Shown here: positions 55,776 through 64,000 of the stretch, one piece after another
Position numbering within the stretch: position 1 is the stretch's first letter
Layout: each line of letters starts with the position of its first letter
Program-made: the position numbers and the translations under genes
The notes under the pieces: model-generated
Database searches by the model: none
What the model saw: only the letters and a program-made list of their open reading frames with translations
What the model was told of the DNA's origin: nothing
Assembly (NCBI GenBank): GCA_037439425.1
Contig: JBBIWA010000015.1
Coordinates: 1-64,000 of the forward strand
Length of the DNA stretch: 64,000 bases
Direction of reading: 5' to 3'
DNA from: JBBIWA01 sp037439425
Lineage (GTDB): Bacteria; Acidobacteriota; Blastocatellia; RBC074

Positions 55776-55804
55776 GCCTGGGTATGCACGTCTCGCACCC
55801 AGGC
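55776..55804. repeat. REP-like hairpin 5' of the RAYT gene
   Basis: GCCTGGGT (55776-55783) pairs perfectly with ACCCAGGC (55797-55804), extended inside by TGC/GCA-type pairing. It ends ten bases before the RAYT start codon and just precedes its GAGG ribosome binding site, so it could also influence expression of the transposase. Confidence 0.65.
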
Positions 55805-55955
55805 CGACCCAGCTGTTCCAGCAACAACGCCAACTCCGCTGTATCGTCGCAGTCCAATGCCGGATCGGCGGTCACGCCGGCCAAGTCAGCGGTTTGCCAT
55901 AATCACGTGTCCAATAGACTCAGGGCAAAGACCATGAGCCTGCGGTTGCTCAGGC

Positions 55956-57341
55956 TTAGATTCTCTCGAAGTAGCGCCGCCGCTCCCAATCCGTGACCGC
56001 CACATTGAAAGCAGCCTGCTCGGTGCGGAAAAAATGCGTGTAATGCTCAACTACCTCTTCGCCGAAAGCGCGTTTGGCAAACTCGCTGCTGGCAAACCGG
56101 TCAGTCGCTTCGGCTAGCGTCGAGGGCACGCGCGGCAAATGCTTGGCAGCGTAGATGTCACCGATGAAGCAGGCGGGTGGCTCGATCTGGTTAGCCATGC
56201 CATCCAAACCTGAAGCCAGTGAAGCTGCAAACGCAAGATAAGGATTGCAGTCGGCACCGGGAATGCGGCATTCGATGCGCAACCCTTGCCCCTGCCCCAC
56301 GACGCGAAAACCGGCAGTGCGATTGTCGTAACTCCAGGCCAGCCGCGTCGGCGCCCACGAAGCGTCTATGAAGCGCTTGTACGAGTTTACCGTCGGCGCG
56401 TAAAAGACCATCACATCAGGCACGTGGGCAATCCAGCCGCCCAGAAAGTAGCGAAACACATCCGAGCATTTCACCGGGCCGAACTCGTGATCGCCGGGAA
56501 AGGCATTTCGGCCATCGCGCCACAGACTGAAATGGATGTGACAGCTCGACCCGGCGCGATCAGAGGCGAACTTGGCCATAAAGGTTACCGCGAGTCCCAA
56601 CTGCTCGGCGACTTCTTTAAGGCACTGCTTGTAGACGACGTGACGATCAGCCATCTCCAGCGCCTCTGCATAGCGCACGTTGAGTTCGTGTTGCCCCAGT
56701 CCCCATTCACCTTTGGAGTTTTCGACCGGCACGCCCGAATGTTTCAGGTGGTGGCGCACTTCGGCAGTGAAACTCTCCGTGCGCGTGCCTTGCAAGATGT
56801 GATAGTCCTCCAGATACCAGCCCGCTGGTTTCAAGTCGCGATAACCCTGCGCGGCCGCTTCGCGGTAGCTATTGCAAAACAGATAGTATTCAAGCTCGGA
56901 AGCCGCGAAGCTGGTAAAACCTGACTTCTGCACAGCCTCGACCTGCCGGCGCATAATCGAGCGCGGCGCCACCGCCACATAATTGCCCGTCTTTTCATCT
57001 TTCACATCGCACAACACGAGTGCCGTTTTGTCCAGCCAGCTTGCCCGGCGCAGCGTGTTGAGATCGGGTACGAGATGAAAGTCGCCATAACCCAGCTCCC
57101 AGTTAGCGAAACGGTAGCCAGCGACCGGCTCCATCTCCATATCGGTCGTGAGCAAATAATTGCATCCGTGTGTGCCGTGATTGTAGGTGTCTTCGACGAA
57201 CATCTCGGCATCGTAACGCTTGCCGACCAGACGCCCGTAATGATCGGTGAAGGCGACAATCACCGTTTCAATTTGTTCTTGCGCCACCAGTTCACGCAAT
57301 TGCTCCAGACTCAACATGCCTTTCAATTGGCTCTGACTCAA
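55956..57341 (-). CDS. Glutamine synthetase family protein (gamma-glutamylamide synthetase-like)
   Basis: This is a 461-residue ATP-dependent ligase of the glutamine synthetase fold. It shows an N-terminal beta-grasp domain (residues 10-110), metal Glu in ELEYYLF and GLGQHELNVRYA, the HIHFSLW loop, and R-site segments NRTAGFRV and RIECRIPGADCNPYLA. It lacks the adenylylation-type C-terminus of GlnA-I and resembles PuuA/FluG-type enzymes that glutamylate polyamines or other amines. The TTG start at 57341 is chosen because GGAGG lies eight bases upstream. A perfect hairpin lies in its leader. Confidence 0.87.
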   Translation of the reverse strand: MSQSQLKGMLSLEQLRELVAQEQIETVIVAFTDHYGRLVGKRYDAEMFVEDTYNHGTHGCNYLLTTDMEMEPVAGYRFANWELGYGDFHLVPDLNTLRRASWLDKTALVLCDVKDEKTGNYVAVAPRSIMRRQVEAVQKSGFTSFAASELEYYLFCNSYREAAAQGYRDLKPAGWYLEDYHILQGTRTESFTAEVRHHLKHSGVPVENSKGEWGLGQHELNVRYAEALEMADRHVVYKQCLKEVAEQLGLAVTFMAKFASDRAGSSCHIHFSLWRDGRNAFPGDHEFGPVKCSDVFRYFLGGWIAHVPDVMVFYAPTVNSYKRFIDASWAPTRLAWSYDNRTAGFRVVGQGQGLRIECRIPGADCNPYLAFAASLASGLDGMANQIEPPACFIGDIYAAKHLPRVPSTLAEATDRFASSEFAKRAFGEEVVEHYTHFFRTEQAAFNVAVTDWERRRYFERI

Positions 57342-57370
57342 GCTAGCCCTCCACTTGTTTTATTAGGAGC

Positions 57371-57404
57371 AACGCCTTGTACCTTGAGTTTCGGACAAGG
57401 CGTT
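57371..57404. promoter_or_regulatory. Perfect hairpin in the leader of the glutamine synthetase-like gene
   Basis: AACGCCTTGT (57371-57380) pairs with ACAAGGCGTT (57395-57404) around a 14-base loop, 30 bases upstream of the TTG start. It could be a leader RNA structure or the operator of a dimeric regulator. No T-run follows on the minus strand, so a terminator for this gene is unlikely. Confidence 0.4.
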
Positions 57405-58290
57405 TAGTAAAACGTCGATGTTCGAACTAGGGGCTTAGAACCTGGCCTGAAGATAAACTCTTCTGCCTCCCCCGTCTCGTTGTTCCCTGGAAGCTGGACA
57501 GTATCTAAAGACCTGGCCTCACCGGTGAGCCTGCATTCATAAGGTCAGCTCAGAACAATATAATACTTTAAGGACGAAACAATGTCACAGCTACCATCGC
57601 TCGGAATCGACCTCGCTAAATAAAGAGCCTGCCTCAGGCTCGAGATTTGTGTGAAGCTGCACACCGAATCAGCAACACACACAGCCAGGAGAGGGGAACC
57701 AGAGGTGGCGTGATTGGAGCGAAGGATTGAGGTTCAAGCATTGGCCGCGCGCGCGGCGTGAAACGTCTAGGACTTATGAATCCCACGAACCGGGGACAGC
57801 AAATTTCGCCCCGTGGCCCATCAGGCAACACCCGCCGACCGGGCATCGCATAAGCATCGGCTTGCGGTTCCTGCCACCAACTAATGCACGGCGGTGCGGC
57901 TCTACAGGGCCTAGCCAGCGCAGGCCCTGGGGATGGCAATCTTGCTCGATTCACTCGAGACTTGCAGCTTCACTCAAGAGGTTTGTTAGTGGAAGGCCCA
58001 GATGATAGCTTATCATCCGCACATGAACATGAGCCGAGCCCTTTCTCCCCTCAGGGAGCACAGGCCAGATGCGCACGCATCCAGACTGCGGCCACCCCCT
58101 GAGGTGGCAGAAAAAGCTTCATTTGTAGCCAGGCGGAGTATGACCATCTGTTGCTTCTCTAGAGCCGGAGTGTATAGCATTCCTTTTGCGGACGGCCACG
58201 GATGAAAGACGAAAGGACAGAGAGCGAGGAGCCAAACATACCCTTAGCTCTTGGCTCCTAACCCTTCATCCTTTCCACAAAAGGCTTCAC
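57405..58290. other. Spacer with possible IS110 remnant, otherwise no gene seen
   Basis: This is almost 0.9 kb between the glutamine synthetase-like gene and the polysaccharide operon. An ATG at 57582 starts MSQLPSLGIDLAK and then stops at 57623. The pattern GIDLAK is how IS110-family DEDD transposases begin, so this may be the stub of one. A GAGCCTG/CAGGCTC hairpin follows at 57625-57641. The remainder is open in several frames without recognisable protein. A promoter for the rightward operon is expected near 58150-58280 but not identified. Confidence 0.4.
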
Positions 58291-59889
58291 ATGTCGGGCA
58301 AGTTCCGAAACGAGGTCTTGATTGCAAGCGGCCTCTTCGCATTTGCAGTGGCAGCGCGGCTGATAGTGCTGGCGGTGTGGCCCTTCGATGGGCTGTACGG
58401 TCAGGATGCTTTCGCCTATTACGATTATGCGCGCAGATTGTGGAGCAGTATTGAGCAGCTTCAAGCGCCTGGCTATTTTTACTGGCCACTGGGCTATCCG
58501 GTGCTGATTGTTTTGCTCTTCCCGTTTTTAGGGCACACACCACTGGCAGGGCAGATCGTCAGCGTCGTGGCCGGTGCGTTGGTCTCGCCACTGCTATTTT
58601 TACTGGTGCGGGAGATTTCCAGGGCTCTGGTTCAGCCTCAAATTGAGAGGCCAACTGAGAGCTCTGCCGGGGCGCTGCTTGCCGGATTGGTCGCAGCTGT
58701 GTCAGGGCAGTTATTTCAGTCAAGCATCTTGATTATGGCCGATGCTGCCAGCGTTTGCTGGGCAACGCTTAGCGCGATCTTGCTTGCGCGCTACAGCTCC
58801 ACGCTGCGGGCGCGCTATTTGTTTCTGGCCTCATTGGCGCTGGCGTGGGCAATCATCACTCGCTGGGTTTGGGGAATAGTGCTTCTGCCGTGGGCAATAG
58901 CTTATCTGGCGGTATGGAGGCGAGCAGGCAGCCCGCTGGTTGAGCGCCTGTGGTGCGCCAGCTGGCACGCCGCCTTGGCCAGCTCCATTCTTGTTTTGCT
59001 GATCATTGTTCAGGCTAGCGTGATGATCCCGGCAGGACTGGCGAAGCATCATTGGCTGGTAGGCTGGCATCCGCGCAATGCCTTTGAGCGCGTCTTTGAT
59101 AATGTGGACGGTCATTACGAATATGCCCTCCCGGCCGGCTTGTTCTACGCTCAACCTATCGCGCATCCTTATTACCTGTTCCCGCTCCTGACCCCATTAA
59201 CTCTGATCGGCCTGTGGGCGATCAGAGGAGCGCCGCTTGCGCTTCGCCTGATTGTGGTTGGCTGGCTGGTAGCAGCCTACGCATTTTTGGCTGGCATCCC
59301 ATACGAGAATTTTCGGTATGGTCTGACGCTCTGGCCCCCGCTAGTTGTGTTGACCGGGATAGGCTTTGAGCGGATGTTCGGAGTACCGGCTTGCGGCCTT
59401 TTTTCCTCTGGCGTCAAAACCCATCTGAAGTCACTGCTCCGAACCTATGCGCTCATGACGCTGGCGCTGATCAGTCTGCTGGGTATGGCGTATTGGAACC
59501 TCAGAGGATTGGCAACGCTGCTAGCGCGCAAGAGCGAGCACCTCAACATGACTCGCCAGATCGCTGGTCATATCCCTGAGCCGGCCACTTTATTGACCAT
59601 GGGGTTGACGGAATATTTCAAGTTTTACACGAGCCTGCGTGTAGCTGAGTTGTATCAGCAGAATGCCGAGAGTCTGGGCGAACTGCTATGCCGAAGCGAT
59701 GGGGTTTACCTTGCGGTTGATGCCAGCAATATTCAAACGCAATGGGCTGGGCGCGCGCCGGACCATAACCTGCGCTGGTTGCGGCAGCATGCTACATTGG
59801 TTGAATTGAGCCACCACGGCACTTTCACCCTTTATCACCTTAAACCATCCTGTGATTCGCTCAAACCATACGAGGATCGCAAACGGTGA
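58291..59889 (+). CDS. Membrane glycosyltransferase (GT39-like), first gene of polysaccharide operon
   Basis: This is a 532-residue polytopic protein. The first loop after helix 1 reads PFDGLYGQDAFAYYDYARRL, with the acidic pair typical of GT-C/ArnT-like enzymes. GYFYWPLGYPVL, a run of about ten further helices, and a soluble C-terminal domain of about 130 residues follow. It should use a lipid-phosphate sugar to decorate a surface glycan or protein. A dispersed inverted-repeat element (59377-59447) is read in frame between two helices. Its end overlaps the next gene by four bases (GTGA). The ATG at 58291 is chosen over 58186. Confidence 0.8.
   Translation: MSGKFRNEVLIASGLFAFAVAARLIVLAVWPFDGLYGQDAFAYYDYARRLWSSIEQLQAPGYFYWPLGYPVLIVLLFPFLGHTPLAGQIVSVVAGALVSPLLFLLVREISRALVQPQIERPTESSAGALLAGLVAAVSGQLFQSSILIMADAASVCWATLSAILLARYSSTLRARYLFLASLALAWAIITRWVWGIVLLPWAIAYLAVWRRAGSPLVERLWCASWHAALASSILVLLIIVQASVMIPAGLAKHHWLVGWHPRNAFERVFDNVDGHYEYALPAGLFYAQPIAHPYYLFPLLTPLTLIGLWAIRGAPLALRLIVVGWLVAAYAFLAGIPYENFRYGLTLWPPLVVLTGIGFERMFGVPACGLFSSGVKTHLKSLLRTYALMTLALISLLGMAYWNLRGLATLLARKSEHLNMTRQIAGHIPEPATLLTMGLTEYFKFYTSLRVAELYQQNAESLGELLCRSDGVYLAVDASNIQTQWAGRAPDHNLRWLRQHATLVELSHHGTFTLYHLKPSCDSLKPYEDRKR
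59377..59447 (+). repeat. Inverted-repeat element copy inside the GT39-like coding region
   Basis: The sequence begins TTCGGAGTACCGGCTT and ends TGCTCCGAACCTAT, matching the element at 51311-51385 along its length (AAAACCC, CTGAAG and CTCCGAACCTAT are shared). The inverted ends are TTCGGAG/CTCCGAA. It contributes about 24 in-frame residues (GVPACGLFSSGVKTHLK and following). Confidence 0.6.
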
Positions 59890-60992
59890 GAATCGGACTC
59901 GTCCTGCCAGGCTTCAGCGCGAGCGAAAATGACTGGTGCATTCCGGCGCTACTCAATTACGTGCGAGCATTGGCCGAGCGCGTGGAGGTGGAAGTCTTTG
60001 CGCTGCGCTATCCGCTTCGGCGCGACGTTTATCGAATTGGCAAGGCGACGGTGCAGAGCCTTGGTTGGGGGCAACAGCGCGGGATCAGGAGCGCCGCGTT
60101 GCTGGCCAGCGCCGTCAGGCTGATTGCGCGCTCTCATCGCCAGAAGAAGTTCGATCTGTTGCATGCTTTCTGGGCTGACGAGCCGGGAGCAGTGGCTGCG
60201 TGGTTCAGCGATCGTGTGCCCATCGTGATCAGCCTGGCTGGTGGTGAGTTGATCGATTTGCCACAGATCGAGTATGGGTTATTCAGGCACTTTCATGCCA
60301 GGTACCTGATAGGCTGGGCGCTGCGGCGCGCGAGTGTGGTGACAGCCGGATCGAAGTATCTGGCAGAGATAGCTCGGAGCCGATTGACTCAAGCGCTGGT
60401 CACGCCGCTAGGAGTTGATCTGGCGATGTGGCGCTCTCAGCCGCTTCCGGATCAAGCCATCACTTTACTCAGCGTTGCTTCGCTGGAGCCGGTCAAAGGG
60501 CACGAGATTTTGCTGCACGCATTTCGACAGGTGGTTGATCGCTTTCCTGCGGCCCGATTGAAAATCGCAGGGGATGGGAGCTTGAAGACAGCGCTTGAGA
60601 ACCGCGCACGTGAACTTGACCTGATTAATCAGGTGGAGTTCTGTGGCAAGCTCGCGCATCACCACTTGCCTGAGCTTTACCGCTCAGCCACAATCTTCGT
60701 TCAATCCTCACTCTATGAATCGCAAGGGATGGCGTTGCTGGAAGCGGCAGCTTCTGGGTTACCACTCGTGGGGACGCAGGTGGGAACGTTGGCTGAGCTG
60801 GCGCCGGATGCAGCGGTGGCGGTGGCGGTAGGTGATAGCGAAGAACTCGCCGAAGCCATAATTAGCTTGCTGCGCGACCCGCAACGAGCCGCCTCGCTCG
60901 GTCGCGCGGCGCGCGCGAGAGTCGAACGCGAATATGGTCTTGACCGCACAGTTGAGCGCTTTATGGCCCTGTATCGGTCGCTCATTATTTAA
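59886..60992 (+). CDS. Glycosyltransferase family 4 protein
   Basis: This is a 368-residue GT-B retaining glycosyltransferase using a nucleotide-sugar donor. The N-terminal Rossmann half shows LVLPGFSASENDW, and the C-terminal half opens at LLSVASLEPVKGHEIL and contains GDGSLKTALENRA and the donor-binding E-x7-E motif in SLYESQGMALLEAAASG. It starts at a GTG overlapping the stop of the preceding gene (GTGA), so the two are translationally coupled. The linkage formed is unknown. Confidence 0.92.
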   Translation: MRIGLVLPGFSASENDWCIPALLNYVRALAERVEVEVFALRYPLRRDVYRIGKATVQSLGWGQQRGIRSAALLASAVRLIARSHRQKKFDLLHAFWADEPGAVAAWFSDRVPIVISLAGGELIDLPQIEYGLFRHFHARYLIGWALRRASVVTAGSKYLAEIARSRLTQALVTPLGVDLAMWRSQPLPDQAITLLSVASLEPVKGHEILLHAFRQVVDRFPAARLKIAGDGSLKTALENRARELDLINQVEFCGKLAHHHLPELYRSATIFVQSSLYESQGMALLEAAASGLPLVGTQVGTLAELAPDAAVAVAVGDSEELAEAIISLLRDPQRAASLGRAARARVEREYGLDRTVERFMALYRSLII

Positions 60993-61001
60993 TCACGCAA
61001 C

Positions 61002-62291
61002 ATGCAGCAGGACACCTCAAATCCACCAGGCAGCGCCCGAAAAGCTCGCGCTGAGCTTGCCGTCAAAGGCTTTGTGATGGCAGTCGCAGTTCCGGCTCTC
61101 TTCGCGCTGCCACTCTTTTTTCATCATTCCGAGAAGCCCTGGATCGGCACCTACAGCTTCAGCTACTTTCTGTTGCTGGTAGTGGTTGTGGCTCTCACAT
61201 TCAGCGGCGCGGCCGCGGTAGGCTGCTGGTGCTGGCGTCGCGGAGACCTGCTGCCAGCACAGACGGCCTTGTCAGTGGCAGTTGCAGCTGCCCTGCTCTT
61301 TGCCGGTGGTGAGAGCTTTTTGCGGTGGCGTCATTCGGATGTTTTTGCTGAGAATTTGCGGCGTGGCCTCAAGCGCTCAGTGCTCTTCGGATTTGAGCCG
61401 GTACCGAATCATCGGTGGCAGGGTGCAGGAGCCCACTACTCCACCGATCAGTTCGGATTTCGAACCCATCTGAGTGATCCACGCTGGTCTGAAGCGAAGC
61501 TCACAGGCAAATCGCTTCGCATTTTTGTCCTGGGTGGATCTTCGGCCTTCGGCTACGGGTTGAATGATGACGAGACCTGGGCGCATCTGCTCGAAGCCAA
61601 ATTGCGCCAGGCCGCCCCAGGCTGGCAGCCGATGGTGATCAATGCCGGCGTGGATGGTTATAATTCATTGCAAATCATGCTGCGTTTCTATCTGCGCGTG
61701 ATTCCTCATCAGCCGACGCACGTGCTCTTTTATGAAGGATACAACGACGTCAAACCCTACGCACGCACGATCGACGACCTGCTGGTAGCTGAGCAGATTC
61801 TCTTCTCCTCGTCGCTGGCCGATTATCTGGCGAAGATCAATCACCAAAAGAATTTCTATCTGCGCACCATTTTGGGCACCAGCCTCCTCAACCGGTTAAG
61901 TCAGCAAGCCGGACGCAATGAAGATCGCAGACCGCTCAGGGCAGCTCCAGAAGCTTTGGTAAAAAACGGCCAGACATTTATCAAGAACGTGCAGGCGCTT
62001 TCAGACTTCTGTCACAGAGCCGGGGTTCAGCTCATCTTTCTGACCTTCATTCACGATGATCGAAATATGGACCGGGCTTATGTGACCGAGGCTTTGAGAC
62101 ATTACAATGAACTGCTTCGTGAGCTGGCCAAGCAGGAAGGGAGAATGATTGTGGATCTGGAGCGGAGCTTCGAGCTGGTTCCGGATAAAGCGCCTTACTT
62201 CTTATCTGATCACTATCATCCTTCGCGGCAGGGAGCGGAATATATCGCGACTGAAGTGGCCAGAGCGCTGCTCCCTGTGTTGGTGAAGTGA
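61002..62291 (+). CDS. Membrane-anchored SGNH/GDSL hydrolase
   Basis: This is a 429-residue protein. Three N-terminal helices (about residues 25-110) are followed by a periplasmic SGNH domain: block I FVLGGSSAFGYG (nucleophile Ser), block II NAGVDGYNS, block III YEGYNDVK with Asn, and block V DHYHPSRQGAEY (Asp and His). Such proteins remove or add O-acetyl groups on glycans (AlgX/WssF-like logic). It starts nine bases after the GT4 gene and ends one base before the O-antigen-ligase gene, so it is inside the operon. Confidence 0.87.
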   Translation: MQQDTSNPPGSARKARAELAVKGFVMAVAVPALFALPLFFHHSEKPWIGTYSFSYFLLLVVVVALTFSGAAAVGCWCWRRGDLLPAQTALSVAVAAALLFAGGESFLRWRHSDVFAENLRRGLKRSVLFGFEPVPNHRWQGAGAHYSTDQFGFRTHLSDPRWSEAKLTGKSLRIFVLGGSSAFGYGLNDDETWAHLLEAKLRQAAPGWQPMVINAGVDGYNSLQIMLRFYLRVIPHQPTHVLFYEGYNDVKPYARTIDDLLVAEQILFSSSLADYLAKINHQKNFYLRTILGTSLLNRLSQQAGRNEDRRPLRAAPEALVKNGQTFIKNVQALSDFCHRAGVQLIFLTFIHDDRNMDRAYVTEALRHYNELLRELAKQEGRMIVDLERSFELVPDKAPYFLSDHYHPSRQGAEYIATEVARALLPVLVK

Positions 62292-62292
62292 A

Positions 62293-64000
62293 ATGAAACT
62301 GCGCATATTCAAGTCAGGAGAACAATCGGCGCGACTAGAGCAGGTTGGGCTGGCAGCGCTGCTATTGCTGGCTATTCTTTTGCCCTTCGATTTCAGAAAG
62401 ACGCCGCTCTTCATCCTTGGCTCATACCCCATCTCGATCAACCTTCTGGTGACGGCATTAGTCCTGCTGATCTGGATCGTGGGCCGCTTGCGCAACCGAT
62501 GGGGGCGCTGGAGTCTGTTCCACAGCGTGGTGCTTGTTTGGTCAGGAGTTATTCTCCTCTCCGCTCTCTGGGCCGAAGGGGATCGCGGCGTTGCACTGAA
62601 GGCAGCGCTGGGCATGCTGGGAGGCAACGCCTTGTTCTTCGCGGCGACAGACCTGATGTCGTCACCTGGACATTGTTTGAAACTGTGGGCTGCGATCGTT
62701 CTCGGCGCAGCTCTCTCGGCTGCCGCAGCCGTGGCGGAGAGATGGGTGCCAGGGGTGGCCTGGGTAATGGTATTATTCAAGCCCGGTATCTTCATCTCCG
62801 GCGGTCTGGAGCGCATCAGCGGGCCTTTCCCTCATCCGAACACGGCGGCGATGTATTGGGGAGCTGCCTTACCTCTGGTCTTCACCGGAGGAGTCTGGTT
62901 AGGGCTGCAACGCGCCGCGAGTCGTTGGCACTGGATGACGACTGCAGTGGCCACAATGCTGATCGGGGCTATCGTGCTGAGCCTCAGTCGCGCTGGCCTG
63001 CTCTTAGCGGCTTTGACGCTTAGCCTTCTCCTGCTGCTCAGCCAGCGGTGGCATAAGGCGCTGCTGGCTCCCGCGGCGCTTTGCTTAATAGCGCTTGTGA
63101 CTCTGACTGCAAGCCTGGCTGCGACCAATGAACTGGTCACCCTGCGATTGAGTAACCAGAGTGAGGCCAATTGGTATCGAGCCCACTACTCTGGCTTCCC
63201 ATCACAGGTGAAGATGGCGGCGGGAGAGATCGCTTACCTGAACCTCAGGGTGCAAAATGCTGGAGAGCTAACCTGGCCAGCTAGAGGGGAGGCGGCAATC
63301 CGGTTGAGCTATCACTGGGTCAATCCAGCGACGAATGAGATTCTGGTCTGGGAAGGCTTGCGTACAGAACTACCGGCGGATGTGCCGCCCGGCGCTGAAG
63401 TACAACTTTCGGCTCGGGTGCTTGCGCCGACCATAGCTGGTGATTTTATACTGATGTGGGACTTGGTCTTTGCCAATGCCATCTGGTTTAGCGCCCTTGG
63501 CGTAAACAATGGTCAAATGGCCGTGCAGGTCTTGCCGCCAGCCAAGCCGGGAGCGCTATTACAGTTTCATCCTGCGTCACAGGCAGATGGGCAACAGTGG
63601 CCAGCGCGTGGCCAGCAATGGCGCATGCAGCGGCCTTCGCGCCGTGAACTATGGGCTGCTGCTGTGGCCTTGTGGCGTGAGCATCCGCTGCTGGGCGTAG
63701 GAGCTGGCAACTTTCGCCTGCTGGCTGAGGTGGAATTGCGCCGCCGAGGACGGGCCTCTCATTACTATGCGCATAGTCTTTATCTGGAAACCCTCGCCAC
63801 GATGGGGTTGTTAGGCGCCTTGACACTGATCGCCTTGATAGCTGTTTTAGCAGCAGCTTGCTGGCAGCTATGGCAAAGCAGGCGACAGACAGAAGGCCAG
63901 CTTCTGGCGCTCGGTTTGGCTTCTTCCCTGGCGCTCTTTTTTATTCACGGGCTGGTGGAAAGTTCTTTCGGGAATAATCCGGCCTGTCTGCTATTCTGGT
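62293..64000 (+). CDS. O-antigen ligase/polymerase-like protein (Wzy_C) with inserted Ig-like domain, partial
   Basis: At least 569 residues are encoded, cut by the window end. N-terminal helices (about 20-280) have GPFPHPNTAAMYWG and LSLSRAGLLLAALTL, the conserved Arg-containing segment of O-antigen ligases. Then comes a periplasmic region of about 130 residues (RVQNAGELTWPARGE, WEGLRTELPADVPPG and WDLVFANAIWFS), an Ig-like fold seen in secreted glycan enzymes. WREHPLLGVGAGNFR and the His-rich SHYYAHSLYLETLATMG then give the Wzy_C core. It should join or polymerise lipid-linked glycan. The ATG follows the SGNH stop by one base. Confidence 0.85.
   Translation, partial: MKLRIFKSGEQSARLEQVGLAALLLLAILLPFDFRKTPLFILGSYPISINLLVTALVLLIWIVGRLRNRWGRWSLFHSVVLVWSGVILLSALWAEGDRGVALKAALGMLGGNALFFAATDLMSSPGHCLKLWAAIVLGAALSAAAAVAERWVPGVAWVMVLFKPGIFISGGLERISGPFPHPNTAAMYWGAALPLVFTGGVWLGLQRAASRWHWMTTAVATMLIGAIVLSLSRAGLLLAALTLSLLLLLSQRWHKALLAPAALCLIALVTLTASLAATNELVTLRLSNQSEANWYRAHYSGFPSQVKMAAGEIAYLNLRVQNAGELTWPARGEAAIRLSYHWVNPATNEILVWEGLRTELPADVPPGAEVQLSARVLAPTIAGDFILMWDLVFANAIWFSALGVNNGQMAVQVLPPAKPGALLQFHPASQADGQQWPARGQQWRMQRPSRRELWAAAVALWREHPLLGVGAGNFRLLAEVELRRRGRASHYYAHSLYLETLATMGLLGALTLIALIAVLAAACWQLWQSRRQTEGQLLALGLASSLALFFIHGLVESSFGNNPACLLFW

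Overview
The window looks like a chromosomal segment of a free-living Gram-negative heterotroph with moderately high GC content. The best guess is an acidobacterium, perhaps of the Blastocatellia group. That is an inference from the mixture of gene types (PQQ enzymes, tandem MacB-type permeases, DUF3108 and DUF1499 proteins, LolA) and from intergenic spacers filled with low-complexity runs. No rRNA, tRNA or CRISPR array was recognised. No prophage or intact insertion sequence is present apart from one REP-associated transposase.

Layout. Bases 1-11.5 kb hold a divergent pyrimidine locus. Leftward are pyrK-pyrD (4-base overlap), a polysaccharide deacetylase, an M23 peptidase, pyrF and a duplicated DUF3108 protein. 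Rightward are a DUF1499 protein, a frame-shifted ClpX-type zinc finger that runs into pyrR, then pyrB, pyrC, a dead DinB gene and purN. carAB and pyrE are not in the window. Bases 11.5-24 kb hold a PQQ dehydrogenase, an SDR, an atypical Nramp protein, a zinc alcohol dehydrogenase, a lone bchI-type magnesium chelatase subunit, nagA, and a membrane cluster of an APC permease with TrkA and TrkH. Bases 24-33 kb hold a Tat-exported flavin oxidase, a queuosine-precursor transporter, a 1.6-kb repeat-rich spacer, two MacB-type permeases without their ATPase, a lipoprotein cyclophilin and gatB.

Bases 33-36 kb are an island-like two-gene cassette (AAA15 ATPase plus TOPRIM-like protein). It lies between repeat-rich spacers and is the best candidate for a poorly described defence-type system. 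Bases 36-45.8 kb hold sucD, an alpha/beta hydrolase, a metallo-beta-lactamase, a CCA/HD nucleotidyltransferase, an FHA/HD-GYP protein, a DUF2203 gene with compensating frameshifts, a UPF0175 antitoxin with a ruined PIN toxin, an MtnX-like phosphatase and lolA. Bases 45.8-58 kb hold a TnpB remnant, a membrane glycosyltransferase, a penicillin acylase, a ceramidase-like protein, an aldehyde dehydrogenase, a decayed PQQ-repeat gene, an SDR, a RAYT transposase flanked by REP-like palindromes, and a glutamine synthetase family gene. Bases 58.3-64 kb begin a surface-polysaccharide operon: membrane glycosyltransferase, GT4, SGNH hydrolase, and an O-antigen-ligase-type protein cut off by the window end.

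A recurring theme is repeat activity and gene decay. Several separate families of short palindromic or inverted-repeat elements occur. One copy lies inside a coding frame and another supplies a stop codon. At least six genes carry frameshifts or nonsense changes. Some of these could be assembly errors, which matters for the zinc finger-PyrR observation.
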